This document shows, in pieces, positions 41,401 through 54,500 of a stretch of 64,000 bases of DNA; within the stretch, counting starts at the first letter, position 1; the number at the start of each line of letters is the position of its first letter. This DNA comes from Phallusia mammillata. Lineage: Eukaryota; Chordata; Ascidiacea; Phlebobranchia; Ascidiidae. The notes under the pieces are model-generated. The model made no database searches and was not told the origin of the DNA. It was given only the letters and a program-made list of their open reading frames with translations. The DNA is taken from the NCBI GenBank assembly GCA_003260075.1, contig QLIY01000218.1:114637-178636 (forward strand), in the 5' to 3' direction. The position numbers and the translations under genes are program-made.

Positions 41401-44400
41401 TATCTGAACACATTAAACGCTTCAAGCAACAACCTTCAAACGATTCCGGAGACTTTGAACGCTCTTGGATTCTGTCTAGAAAATCTCAATGTTTCTCATA
41501 ATAAGTAAGTACCACCATTTACAACAGTAAATGTCTTAATAATGTGCTAATATGTGCAAGATTGTTATCGACGCAATTTTATCATTTTTTTGTATAATTC
41601 TCAAACATCGAACGTTCAGCCCCATGAACCTATGTATGTAAAATTCAAACATTTTCTTTGTTTTCAGTTTGAGGCAGGTTGTTACCACTCTTTTGCACTG
41701 GTCACAAACCTAACAAAATTTGCGCACACGTTTTGGGGGGGGGGCCCAAATCCTCTATGTTTACCGTGTTGTTAATTTTATGTGCATTTTATTGTTGTAA
41801 CGTGCTAATATGTGCAAGATTGTAATCGACGCATTTTTATCATTTTTTTGTAAAATTCTCAAACTATAACATCGCCAACGTTCAGCCACATGAACCTATG
41901 TGTGTAAAATTCAAACATTTTCTTTGTTTTCAGTTTGAGGCAGGTTGTTGCTACTCTTTTGCACTGGTCACAAACCTAACAAAATTTGCGCACACGTTTT
42001 GATAATAATTCGAAGTTCTTAGCTACGATTTTTGACCTCCAGATTTTATTCTCTAGACTTCAGCATCTTCCAGAAGGCATCGGAGCAATGAAGAGACTTC
42101 AAAAACTTTCAGCATCCAACAACCAACTTGTTGACTTGCCTACAGATCTCAACGAGTTGATTAAACTACGAGAGCTCGATATTTCGCACAACAAATTACA
42201 AAAGCTGACACAAGTCGTGGGTAAGTTTTGTTTCTACTACTGTACTATCAACATGTGTGCATTTTGCTTTTTTAGTGCCATACAGGATAAATAGGAGTTG
42301 TAAGTCGGGCCAGGTTGTTCGGGTCGGGTTTGACATTTAGAATTGAATAAAACGGGTGGAATTCGAGCCTGACTTTTCACTCTGTCTCATTTGTGCCACA
42401 ATTTCAACAACTTTCGGGCCTAATTCGGGATTTATTTAAAAAATCGGTTCAGGCCAGGTTTTTGACTTTAAAACTCTGGGGTAATCTAATCACAAAATTG
42501 TTAGTATAGTTGTTAGCATAACAGAAAGTGTTATTTTGCCGTATATGGCATGATAATTGACCCACTTTTCTTTGTAGGTTTGTTGCAGCTAGAGACCCTA
42601 GACGCCTCACACAATCAGTTGACCCATCTTCCTGACGAAATGCATACGTTGAGGTAACAAAAAGGCAGATTCTACGTCAGCTGTGCTTTTGCCGAAGTTG
42701 TGTTTGAACTGTTGATATAATATTAGCTGCCTTGATGTCAAATTGTTTTTTGGCAATCCTGTAACAAGATTCTGAAATCTCGAAGCACTAGAATGGAAAT
42801 GACCGCAGACTAGATTTTTCTAGCCTTGCTATATGGCAGGGATGGCCAACCCGCGGCTCCGGAGCCGCGTGCGGCTCTTTCATCCCTCTGATGTGGCTCA
42901 GTTTTTGAAATTAAAAATGCTTTGATTACACATTCTGTGACGATTATGTCAAACACAAAAGTTAAAATTCCAGTGCTATAAAATGAGCGAACCCGGTTCG
43001 ATTAGTTAGCTACAACCGCGTCTATACCACAAAACGTATAGAGGTAAACTGGCGGCGCGCAGGTAAACGCACAAGGGTATTGTTTCGTTTTGCAGTGTGT
43101 GCGCGCGTAATAATACCTGTTTGTTACTACTTGTCTAACAATACGCGTTAAATACAGAAATAAAAATCCACGTTTGAAGAAAACACAGCATTCAATGCTA
43201 CGTGGGACGTTTCATTTGCTTTCACTGCTGACGAAAATGGTTTGCAAATGTACCTAATATGCAAGGAACTAACTAACAAAAAAAGTCGAATGTCGTGAGA
43301 CATAAAACGTTTTTACAGTGGCATTTTATTTCAAATTTAAAAAGGTCTTTGTGGCGCTCAGTGTTTTGTTTAATATGTGAAATTGGTCCGAATGGCTCTT
43401 AAAGTGGTAAAGGTTGGCGACCCCTGCTATATGGAAATGCTTGGTGACCGGCTTGATTCGGTACAACGCCTTCATTGGGCCTGGCGTACTATGATTGGTA
43501 AATGAGTGTACCGTGATCGCTGGTCTGCAAGAACGCTTCAGAGTTGATCCCAGTATGAAATTATATTTAACTTAAATGATTTCTCAAAAAGCGATTGAAG
43601 TCGATTAAATCCCACAACCGGTCGCATGCTTTTGAATTAACAGTTATCAATCTTATTATTTTACAGATGGGTGAACACAGCGAACCTCTCCCACAATGCA
43701 CTGGTCGAACTTCCTCCCTCAATCGGCCACATGAAGTCGCTAAAGATGCTCTACCTTCAAAACAACCGTCTCCAGGAGCTACCAAAGGCTCTTGGTGAAA
43801 AACAACTCCTCAAGACGCTGGATGTTACCGAAAACGAGCTCACTGATCTTCCGGAGGACCTGCGGAAGTGGAGGACTATGGAGGTCCTCCTTCTCGCGAG
43901 GAACCAGCTCTCACAGATGCCGAAGAGTTTTCGCTTCCTTGAGATGTTGCACACATTCGACATCACCGGAAACAACTTCGTGCATTTTGTTCTTCCCGAC
44001 GGAGCAGGTCACGTACTGAGAAACCTGAAACTCGCCGGAAACCCGTGGCGTCTTCCGCCACCTGGTGGTGAGGATAATAAGAGCCTCATCACTAAACTTC
44101 ACAGGTTAGTGGCGTAAACGTTTAAATTGATTTTTTTGTGCGAAGTGTTACAACTTAAAAAAGTGTTTATCCGGTTTTATTTTCACTGGACGAAAACTTA
44201 AATGCAAATGGCCGTGTTTCTACGGCTTAAAAAGAATACTGCATTTTATTTGTGAGATTCGTGAACTATACGGAACTAATACGTAATAACAACGCTTCTG
44301 GTACTACAACAAATAAAAACTTTTCGCACTTATTGGCGCAGGGAGCTGAGCATCATCATGACTACACTGGACTTGTCAGGAGTTGAATTGGAAGAAATTC

Positions 44401-47400
44401 CTCTTCACATCTGTGTGTGCAGGAATCTTAAGGAGTTAAGAGTAGCAGGAAACGACATAAAATGTGAGCGACATTTTAAAGCAGGATTTTTAAGATTTTT
44501 TAAAAGCATGATTTTAAAGTCAGTAATTATGGGTCCCCTTCCCTGAAGGGGACACATATTGTTTTTGNAAACTCTCTAAAGTCAGTAACCAGTTATCGCA
44601 ACCCAGGGTTGCAAGCGGGCCGAAAATCTGAGCCCGAACCCGAAAGTATAAGCCCGAAACCCAGCCCGAAACTGAAACGTTTTTGAGAAGCCCGTTTAGG
44701 CCCGAAATTTTGATTGACAGGCATATACACGAAAGCCTTGCAAAGTATGAGAAAAGAAAAAACAGAGAAAAGATAACAAACACAATGAACAATAGTAGAC
44801 AATGGAGTAAACCAATACGTTGTAGAGTAGGGTGGGCATTAGGTCAAAGCCAGAGAATTGTTACTAAAAAATGACGGAAACGGAACGAAAACTCAGACCC
44901 GTTTTGAGCCCGTTTTCTGACACATACCTAAGCCCGTTTTCTGACAAATACCTAAGCCCGAACCCGGCCCGAACCCGGCCCGAACCCGGCCCGAACCCGA
45001 AACCGGCCCAAAAAGCCCGGCCCGACTTGCAACTCTGTCGCAACCTATGTTGTATTTTTCAAAAAGTAACTATTATTGCCATGAATTTCATAATTAAGCA
45101 TTTTTTGCACGCCTACTAACATGTGTTGCACGAGAACCGCTGTTTTACAGTAAATACATTAGTAATATTTATGTCTGTGTTCAGAGTAAAAGATATCAAC
45201 ATTAGGTAATGCTTCTGGCTCAAAATCAGACTGCATACATTTGGCTTTTTTAAAAAAAATTGGCTTTTCTGTTTTTTTAGAAAGTTTAAATTGTGTTTTT
45301 TAACAACCAGACCGTTTGCTTGTTTTAATCAGTTTTTCTAGTTTACTAATGTTACGGTATGTGTGTCGTAAAAAGAACAAAACTTGCACTTAATTTTTCG
45401 CAGCAATACCAGGAAACATTGCAAGACTTCGGGTTCTTCAAGTTCTCGACTTTTCCAGCAACAAAATCGAAGGAATTCCCGAACAAATCGGAGAGCTCGG
45501 ACACTTGAGGGAGCTATATGCACACAATAACTGCATTGAAGTTTTCACTCCGAACCTCGTGAAATTAAGGTAAAGACGCATTCTTTTGTAAAGGATATTT
45601 GTTGGGTAAGAACGAATTTAACACAATTAAACGCGTACATTAAAATTTGCATTACGTTTTCTTCAATTTTAGCCCATTTATTTCCAGATCGCTTCAGTAC
45701 CTCAATATTTCAGGCAACAAAATTAGAAAATTACCTGAAAATTTTGGCGAGTTGAAGAAACTGATCACCATGGATTTATCAGGTGCATAAAAAAATAAAA
45801 ATATGTTTCTGGTTGTCCTTTAAACTGTTTTTTGGTATAGTCGTAGGTCAACTATACGGTATTCTGGTCCATTTGTGCGATTTACAAATATTTTGAACCG
45901 TTGCTAGGCAACAAGCTTCCGGAGCTTCCTAACGACCGCATTGACGTCATGGCATCGCTACTGACGTTGAATATTTCGTGCAACCGAGTGAAATCCATCC
46001 CATCTGACATGCCCTATTTGTACAGAATGCAGGTGATTGGCTGATGTGCATGCGACAAAAATGTGCAGTAATCTACAGCTTTGTTTGATCGTTTAGCAAA
46101 AAAATTACAAATTGCTTTTTTTAAGGTTTTGTCCGCCAGTTTACGTAGTTTGTTGTTTTTCAGATTCTAAACGTTTCCAGTAATGATGTCACATCGCTCC
46201 CTGGTGACATCTGGCGGATGCGGTCTTTATCCAATCTGAATGTTTCTGACAATTTGATTGAAACTCTGCCGGAAGGATTAGTAAAGCTTCCGTCGCTAAA
46301 GGTTTGAGTGTTAACATATTTTTCTCATAATAATGTTGTAAGCCTAACACAATAATTGTTTGAAAACATTATCGGTTGTTTTTTAATCGTACTGTGTTTA
46401 AACTGGTGTGTGGCCACAGTGTGCACATCTAATGTTGCGCATAGTGGTCCTCAGTGCACTCAGGGAGCTTGTGTGCACGCCCAGACACATGAAAGTCTAT
46501 GTTGTGCTTAAACTGGTGTGTGGCCACAGTGTGCACATCTAATGTTGCCCATAGTGGTCCTCAGTGTACTCAGGGAGCGTGTGTGCACGCCCAGACACAT
46601 GAAAGTCTATGCTGGGCTTAAACTGGTGTGTGGCCACAGTGTGCACATCTAATGTTGCCCATAGTGGTCCTCAGTGTACTCAGGGAGCGTGTGTCACGCC
46701 CAGACACATGAAAGTCTATGCTGTGCTTAAACTGGTGTGTGGCCACAGGGGGGGGGGGTATTTACATGTCTGGATATACACACAAGATCTGTAAGTACAC
46801 TGAAAGCAGTATTAGATACCCAGTTTGTTCCATAAGTAGATTTTAAGTACCTGGACATACAAGGAAGCTCCATGGGTAGACTGAGGACCACTTTGAGCAA
46901 CATTAGATGTGCACACTGTGGCCACACACCAGTTTAAGCACAGCATAGACTTTCATGTGTCTGGGGGGGGGGGAGCAATTTAATGTTTCCGACAACAAAA
47001 TCCGCACGTGGCCCAAGTGTATGATTTCTATCCGTCAGAAAGTGGAAGTGAACGAAGAAAAGCAAAACGAGAAGAAAATTCGAGGGGGGGGGGTAGCAAT
47101 TTAATGTTTCCGACAACAAAATCGGCACGTGGCCCAAGTGTATGATTTCTATCCGCCAGAAAGTGGAAGTGAACGAAGAAAAGCAAAACGAGAAGAAAAT
47201 TCGAGAACCACGTGACGACGAAGAGCCTCCGCCGTCCCCGGAAGGTGATTCCCCGTTTGTTATGTTGTTTTTCTTGAATGAACTTGTATTTTTATTGATA
47301 GAGCAAGTCAAAAAGAAGGACAAGAAAGGAAAATCAAGCCCAAAGCTCGGAAGAGGTGGGTTGTCAGTTTGGTAAAGCCGAAGTCTGTAAAATACAAGTT

Positions 47401-47990
47401 GTCCAACCCATTTTTCGCGATGGAGCGTATTGACGCTTTTTCCCTATATCCGCAGTATTAGTTTGGACACTAAAGGCATCCATTAGGTTGGAAAACTTGT
47501 GTTTTCTGTAGACTTCGGGGAAAACTGCATGACGCGGTTGTAAACGATTTGTCACGTGACAAACTTGCTTTTTACCTTTAGTGATTCTTACACTGTTGGT
47601 CTTCCCAAACGGGTATATTGACGTTTTTAGGGGAGGTTAACATGTTATTAGTTTTTGTAGCTTCGTGACGTCATCATCTTCATATTTGGCAATTTTGGGG
47701 CTAGATGTTTCCAGGAGTAACGATAACGAAAAGGTTAAGGCGCTAGCCAATATAGTGACGACACGTTATTGAAAATATTGAAAGATATTGAAAAAAAAAA
47801 ATTGTTCACGTGTTCATGGGTTGATGCGAGAAGCATTAACTTACATTGCACATTCTTTGCAGCTGCCCGGCCTAAAACTGCGACAGGAGCTGGTGGGAAA
47901 CGAAGTCCTCGCGCAACTCCAAAACAAGCGGGGCTTCAGTCGGTAGATGGCAGTGGAGAGGCCAAGGCGGAAATAAACACGAAAGCTTAA
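38309..47990 (+). CDS. Large leucine-rich-repeat protein, SHOC2/PIRL-like repeats, complete 3' end
   Basis: Exons 38309-38500, 39262-39409, 40445-40876, 41384-41504, 42057-42220, 42578-42653, 43667-44104, 44342-44463, 45404-45569, 45688-45782, 45908-46032, 46164-46301, 47097-47244, 47302-47355 and 47863-47990 give about 848 aa as assembled. A basic Pro-rich N-terminus is followed by roughly 25 typical LRRs of the form LxxLDVSxNxLxxLPxxI, then a charged tail (KQNEKK..., REPRDDEEPPPSPE, Lys-rich, KSSPKLGRG) and the stop. There is no signal peptide or membrane span, so it is probably intracellular scaffold-like. No ROC, kinase, PDZ, death or IQ domain was seen; orthology is unassigned. Odd point: G38 (38400-38437) sits inside the first exon, so the N-terminal sequence and even the start are uncertain. 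A polyadenylation signal AATAAA occurs at 48265-48270. Confidence 0.85.
38800..38930 (-). mobile_element. Degenerate copy of the hammerhead-type insertion
   Basis: On the minus strand CTGATAA, a stem-like GGCGACC...GGACGTC and GAAAT recall the 23228-23260 motif with core mutations. The flank cattatgcctggcagctata matches the end of the 4282-4416 element. Confidence 0.45.
42837..43426. mobile_element. hAT element, 590 bp
   Basis: CAGGGATGGCCAACC ... AAGGTTGGCGACCCCTG with perfect TSD ctatatgg (42829-42836, 43427-43434). In LRR gene intron 6. No transposase frame. Confidence 0.85.
43434..43490 (+). repeat. SINE core segment
   Basis: Contains GGTGACCGGCTTGATTCGGT and CGCCTTCATTGGGCCTGGCG, matching the segments at 264-300, 893-930 and 8695-8830. 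It abuts the right TSD of the hAT element 42837-43426. Confidence 0.5.
44604..45037. mobile_element. GC-rich hAT element, 434 bp
   Basis: CAGGGTTGCAAGCGGGCC ... GGCCCGACTTGCAACTCTG with perfect TSD tcgcaacc (44596-44603, 45038-45045). Ends in short tandem cccgaacccgg units. In LRR gene intron 8; relatives at about 42298-42470 and 51253-51351. Confidence 0.8.
46400..46747. repeat. Minisatellite, 110-bp unit, about three copies
   Basis: Units begin with aaactggtgtgtggccacag at 46400, 46510, 46620 and 46729, almost perfectly 110 bp apart, inside the LRR gene intron 12. After the G run 46748-46758 a single unit appears in inverted orientation (about 46877-46962), so the true array may be longer or contain an inversion that assembly could not resolve. 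Confidence 0.85.
46976..47083 (+). pseudogene. Truncated allele copy of the LRR gene exon 13
   Basis: Repeats the start of exon 47097-47244 between two G runs (46963-46973, 47084-47093). It reads NKIRTWP where the intact exon reads NKIGTWP (cgc versus ggc), an Arg/Gly difference between the two copies. Confidence 0.75.
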
Positions 47991-48264
47991 ATTTAGGCCG
48001 CTATATTTTTTCTTTTGTTTTAAATATTTTTGGGCGATATTGCACTTACGTCACAATTCCAAACGCGTCCATGACAAAAGAACTAATTTTGTTTGATTTT
48101 TTAAAAACGTGCCAACCCCTTTGAGCCACCTGATCTGTCGTCACTTGATTCCTAATAATTCGCCCACGTCACCGCCCTCGCTATTACGTCATAGTGCTTC
48201 TTTTAATTCTTAAGCAGTGCGAAGGCGTGTAAAGAAAAATACTTCTGTGCAACAACGAGGATTA

Positions 48265-48270
48265 AATAAA
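48265..48270 (+). terminator. Candidate polyadenylation signal of the LRR gene
   Basis: AATAAA about 275 bases after the stop at 47990. Confidence 0.4.
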
Positions 48271-48865
48271 CTCCATCCATAATAATATGTTATTGTGGCG
48301 TAAAAATGTCGAAATAGAATCATGTGACGTAACAATATCCAATATCCAGACTTATAACTTATTAGTTTACCAGTGTTTGGTACTTTCGTGGAAAATTCGT
48401 ATTATAGGTAGATTTTATAACAAAACGTGGTATTAATATACATTTTTTTCTGTATTTGTGTGTGTGTGCCCAACGTAATGAAAACGTCCCTTAAAACCGT
48501 TCTTTCTCACAGCCTACGACAACTTTAGACAAATGTGACAAACTCTGCCTTGTCAAGTGTTGAAATGCAGTAAATTGTTCATTTATTTCCTTCCACATTT
48601 TATACATCGCTTCACCACTACACTGCGTCCATTTCTATAAACAACCACTGTCCCCCCATAAAACTTGCGCTCACAAATGCCTTTATTATGTCATAGATTT
48701 ATCGTCCAGTTTGTATTAATGAGTAAAAATGTATGTTTTTTTTAATTGCTAATAAACTTGTGTACAACGTTTTCAAGTCGGTTTATTGAGGCAAGAATAC
48801 AAAACAATGTCTAATATGATCAAAAAAATAGATTTCTGGAGTCTTTGGTGTTTGGAAAATTTACG

Positions 48866-49044
48866 AACACAGGAACTCACAGACAGGATTGCTTATTTCC
48901 AAAAGGGGGCGCAACGGAGCATAGGCTTTTACTATGGCAATTGTTAGCAATTTGCTGAGTCAGCAATTATTGCCAGACTGAAAACCTATGTTCCGTTGCG
49001 CCACTTTTTGGAAATAAGCAAGTCTGTCTGTGAGTTCCTGTGTT
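48866..49044. repeat. Foldback (near-palindromic) element
   Basis: Left arm aacacaggaactcacagaca... and right arm ...tgtctgtgagttcctgtgtt are inverted copies over about 80 bases with few mismatches, around a short centre. Probably a foldback MITE; no clear target duplication was found. Confidence 0.7.
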
Positions 49045-50189
49045 AGTAAATCTACCTTGGTGTTTATTATGACAATAAGGTTTTGAAATGCCACCGGAAG
49101 GGCCATTGTTTACTAACAGTAACAGCTCATGATTCGAAAACATACACAAGATTCGCTATTACTCACTCCTAAATATCGCCTGCAACCCTTTTATGTCGTC
49201 ACATTGCAATAAGGAGCCGTTATTTATTATTGCAAGAGCATCAATCGTTGCGCCACTGAAATGTCTGTGACGTAATACATATTGCAACGCGCCTGCGCAG
49301 AACAGCTGATTTCCGTGCACGCGCGTTGGCGGTATTGTGACATCACAATGAGTTGAGCTATGGCACCTGTGGCGAAAATTGTGTGGAAAAACACGGTCAT
49401 TTATAAAATCGACTAGTTAAAATTGTCTTCATAAAGTGAACAAGCAACAGTTGTTGTATGACCAGATAGTGTAGATTAATTGTTAGCAGTGTTAGATGTA
49501 TCAATTTTAAACTGCATGGCATTTATCAGATGAAAGATGTATTTAGCAAATTAGGCATAGATTCCATTCAAACCCTTTAAACAGATAATTAGTTGGTAAT
49601 ATTTTATCTTTAGCTTACAGTTTAAATATTTATCAACATATACGATGTAACTGCAGCAAGTTTGGCGTTGGTCCACCAATTGTGCCTTCCGTAACGTTTA
49701 ATATTTTCGTTGCTAATTCAGGATTGCTGATTCTTCTAATGCTATTGTGTTTCTAAGTTTTCTTTCACCAAGAAAAATAAACGTTAATTAACAAAGCGAA
49801 CTGTAAAATACATAGTAGTGTACGCATGTTATTATCTGGTGGTCGGATTTGCTGTGACCTATATATTAAGCTACGTACGCTTTTGTGTATTGTTTACCTT
49901 ATCCCGTTGGCCAAAACATGAATGGGAGAAGCTATATGGCAAAAGTTGTGAGGTATAGATAATTGAGTTGAAGTTTCAATGCTGTATCGTAATTCCAGTC
50001 TGCAGAGTATGGCAGCTGCACGCGCGATTTTGTTTTGGAAAAAAAATTTTGGCACGTCGAATTTTCGGCGTTGCACGCGGAAATTTTGCACCAAAGGCAT
50101 TAATTGTCCTGTGTTAAACTCTATCGCTTGCTTTGCGCCTGCTAAAATTGGTCTTGCACGCGAATTTACGGGTCGTGCACGCGCGCACG

Positions 50190-50291
<102 letters not shown>

Positions 50292-51580
50292 GTCCTTCTA
50301 CGGAGTTGCGACCTGCCAAGTATTCAACTTTCATGATTGCAGTCTTGTACCACACTGAATTAGCAACAATTAAGTGTTAGTCTAAGTAAAATATAACTAG
50401 CCGGTATGTCTGGATTGACTTTTTGCAAACTAATGTCATAAATGGCTTGTATTTAGCCTTGGAATTTTAGTGCCAATAGTAATTGCTACTATACTACAAA
50501 TTACTGTCAGTTAGTCATAAGTGAAAAAACAAACAAAAACAAACCAGAAGCCTATTAAAAATGTATTTGTTTGCAGTTTTGAGTACTTACATTCTTCTTT
50601 GTTCATTCCAACAGGCCCCTTGTTCTGTTTGGAAAGATAATTCTTGGGTTTGATTCCCCTGTTTCAAGCGAAAAATGTAGTTTTTCGTGCGATTTTCTGC
50701 CAAAACATACAATACTGTAAACACAGTTTTGCTGTGAAATCGAACACAGTTTTTCTGAAACAAATTATTGTTTGTAGATAACTTTCAGTTACTTTGTTTG
50801 TTGTCATAACTTATAGTACAGTTCAGTAAAGTGCAAAAAGCTAGTACAACATTTTGCTTAACCCTCTCTTAAAACTTATATTTTATCACTTTGTCTCTAA
50901 GAAATAAATAATGTTATTGCCAGCAGAGGTCAGAAACATATGACTGAACAATGAACAGTTCCGCTTTTCTTGGTGCGAGGAGAAATGCAATATGCAACCA
51001 CAAAAACTGAAGTTTCTTCGCTGGGGCTTTCCCTATGTTGTGGTGGGCGCGAGACATTTCCAGGGGGGGCGTGAGCCAAAAGTTAAATAACCAAATTTAT
51101 TTAACTTTAGGCTCACCTCTCCTAAGATTAACTTTGCAAGTGTGTATTGTTTGCGAGCACCACGTTTTGGGGGGGGGGATTTATTGGTGGTCTCATCAGA
51201 GTTGTAAACAAGAAACTGGGACTGTTTTGAACAAAGTACAAATAAACCTAAAAGTCGGCACAAATAATGCCAAGTTTGAATTCAGGCCCGTTTCATTCAA
51301 ACATAAACCTGAAACCCGACACGATCCCAAAATTTCGGGCCGACTTGCAACACCCAAAGTACGTGATTGTTATTGAGATCGCAGAGCCGCATAAAGTGTA
51401 TTCATTCAACCAATGTTATGAACATTTACAGATATTTTAGGAATACGTTTTTTTTCCTGTGATTCGTGGATCTGAGGTAAAGCAAACCATATTTCAGACA
51501 AGTTGGAATCTATAACATTAGACGTTTGGGTGCAAAAAAACAAGTAGCTCTCCGTTACAGAGCAAAGACTAATCGTCGCT

Positions 51581-54500
51581 ATGGTTACGGAGGCGGTAAC
51601 CACGACTACCGGCACCAATGCTACTCCATTTTCACCTCTACCGCCGTACAATGAAGTATATTGGATCATCAGCGAGATAATCCTGGTTATATTGGCCTTG
51701 ATCATCTTCTGTCTTCTGTTCGTGGTGACCTGCTATACGATCAAAATCGGAGGACAAAAGAAAAGCAACAAGACCACTAAGATCCTCCTTATCCTGTGCC
51801 TCATCAGTTGTGCTGCTGCGTTGGGTAGAATTGTGTCTGACCAGTTTGTTGCATTCAGAGGCTGGCAAAGCGACTCAGAGTGCATGGTTTCAGTTTCTGT
51901 CAGTATCGGGCTCTATGGACTAAGCATCTACCCTGCATACATATTCCTCTGGTACCGTCAAAACGTGTTTTACTCGGACAAAACCCTTCGACATTTGATG
52001 AACAGAAGCATAGGTTTTATCAGTAAAGCAACATTAGTCATCCTTGGGCTAGGTGGCGCTGTGATCACTGTACTCTTACTTATCCCGGAAGTCACAGGAT
52101 GGAGGTACGAAGCTACGGCGACTGGATGCAGGGACGCAAATGATCAACCGGATTTCGAGATTGTATCTTTTATGGTGATAGTAATAACCGTCATCACTCA
52201 GGTCTCTCTCTTGGGATTGCTCCTTTATCCTCTCATCACCACGAAGAGAAGACAGGAACGCACATCAGACGTCTACCGTCCCTCCCCTGCCCCATCACAG
52301 CCAGCAACCCCATCCCCATCCCCCTCCCGCAAACCGTCCCACAACGCGACAAATCTGTTAAAGATTGCTGTGACGAAAGCAAGAGAACAAGCTGGGCACG
52401 AGATGTCGCCCTTGCATCGACCTTCGACAGACAACACTCACGCCTTGTATCACGTGAACGGCTTCAGTAGCGACAATGAATCCATAAGATCACGTAAGTT
52501 TGTAATAAGTACAGTGCTGGGATTCAAATTTTTTGTCAGCCGGTTCTATCACAAAAGTCATATTTTTCAGGCAGTTCTATTACAAAAAGTCTATTGACAG
52601 TAACCAGTAATGCTAACCCGTCCGCAGGTCATAAAATTTCGTTTTAGATGGTTCTATAGAACCGGTACGAACCGACTGAATCCCACCACTGGTTAAGTAT
52701 CGTTCAGCCTAACATGGACCTTATACCGCTTTACAGACCCACATTAAACTCACGAATTTTTATCTCATGAAATTGTTGTCACACACAATTTAACGGCTTT
52801 TGAGCTAAATTATGACGGCATATGCAACGGCGTCTTGACGTAATTGAGAGAATATTTAAATTGAGAGTAATTGAAAAATTGAAAGCGTTTTTTTAGTATA
52901 TTTTCCCTGTTAACAACTCCAATGTGTTTATGACATCACAGCCAGTGACGCGGGATTCACTAGTGACGCAACAAGTTACATGGGTCACTCCGATTTCGAC
53001 ACAGATGACGAATTTCGTCCTTCGACTTCGGGTCCCCGTAAGAAGCGATATATCAGGTAGAAAAACTGGATTGAAAAGTTACATATATATATATATAGTA
53101 CAGTTTGTTGCACTATTGCTGTTCAAGGTAAGGTATTTTGCACAACACTGTCTTTGTGTTGTTTGTTTTTGTAACTTATTAACGCCCTGAAGATCTTGCA
53201 ATGGAGATAAAACATGTAGAGGTTAATTTCACTTTAAACTGTATTTTATTTACGAGTAAATACGGTAGATCAAAAGTTCGGCGGTTTGAAAAACACTAAA
53301 GCCCTGATTTGTGGTATCGGGGGGGGGGGGGGTTAATTTCACTTTAAACTGTATTTTATTTACGAGTAAATACGATAAAAGTTCGGCGGTTTGAAAAACA
53401 CTAAAGCCCTGATTTGTGGTATCGAATAGTAAAGGACGAAAGTGTCTGCGAGATCCCAACTTAAAACACTGTAATATTTTTGGATAAAACGATCAGTTGC
53501 GAATGGTAAACAACAATTTGAAAATATACTGTTTAGAATTAGTTGAAATACGTCAGTATTGTACAGACTAACAAAGTTACTGCATGTTGCCACAAATTGC
53601 CACACACTTTCAGCACAAAAGATCGTCGCGCTTCATCGCGTCCTGGGACTCCCTCCGAAAGCAGAAGAGGATCGGAAAGATCAGTGAGCTCCATCATAAG
53701 GAGAATGAGAAAAAGATCCTCGTCCCTGAAGCTCGAGAGGAAAAGAAGATCTAAGTCCGAGATTAGAAAGTGAGGAATTTGTAAAAAAATTAATACAGTA
53801 AAGCTCGGTTGATCCGGAACCGTATGGACAAAAAATTGTCCGAATCAGTCGAAGATCCGGGATAACCGATGTCGATTAGTTAAAGTCTTACCCAGTGGTG
53901 GGATTCAGCGGGTTCGCACCGGTTACATAGAACCGTCTCACGAAAAAAAAAGATCAGCAAACCGGTTAGCATTATTGGTTACTGTCAATGGACTTTTTGT
54001 GATAGAACCGCCTGAAAAATATGACTTTTGTGATAGAACCGACTGAAAAATATGACTTTTGTGGATAGAACCGGCTGACAAAAAGTTTGAATCCCACCGC
54101 TGGTCTTACCACATTGCCAATTATTTGTATCTCAAGTTTTGTCCGAATTAGGCAAAGATCCGGTTCAACCGAATCCGGTTTAACTGTATTGGTGATTTCA
54201 ATATTTGTTTTTACATCAGGGAACGGCAGCTGAAAGTTATCATCAGAAAGGTCTTTCTCCTCTGCTGTGTTTGTGTCGTCACAGACGTGCTTGTCACCGT
54301 CATACAGCTCACTTTCGTCACACCAGAGTTGGCATATCTAGTTCTTTACGATGTCAACTTGGTGTTTAACATAATTTGTATCATCCTATCGTTCAAGGAA
54401 TGGAAGCAAATACTCACAGCCCCGTTTGTGGAAAGGTATTTAATGTTAATTTAGTATTTATGTTCTTCGCCTAATGCAGTGGTTTCCAACCGGGGAGAAA

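Noticed and set aside
41653..41950. Extra LRR-gene exon at the acceptors before TTTGAGGCAG
   Set aside because: The exon at 42057 joins exon 4 directly in phase and completes the repeat; the TTTGAGG sites lie in a haplotype-duplicated intron.
46400..46747. CRISPR-like array
   Set aside because: Units are contiguous 110-bp tandem copies without spacers, in an animal intron.
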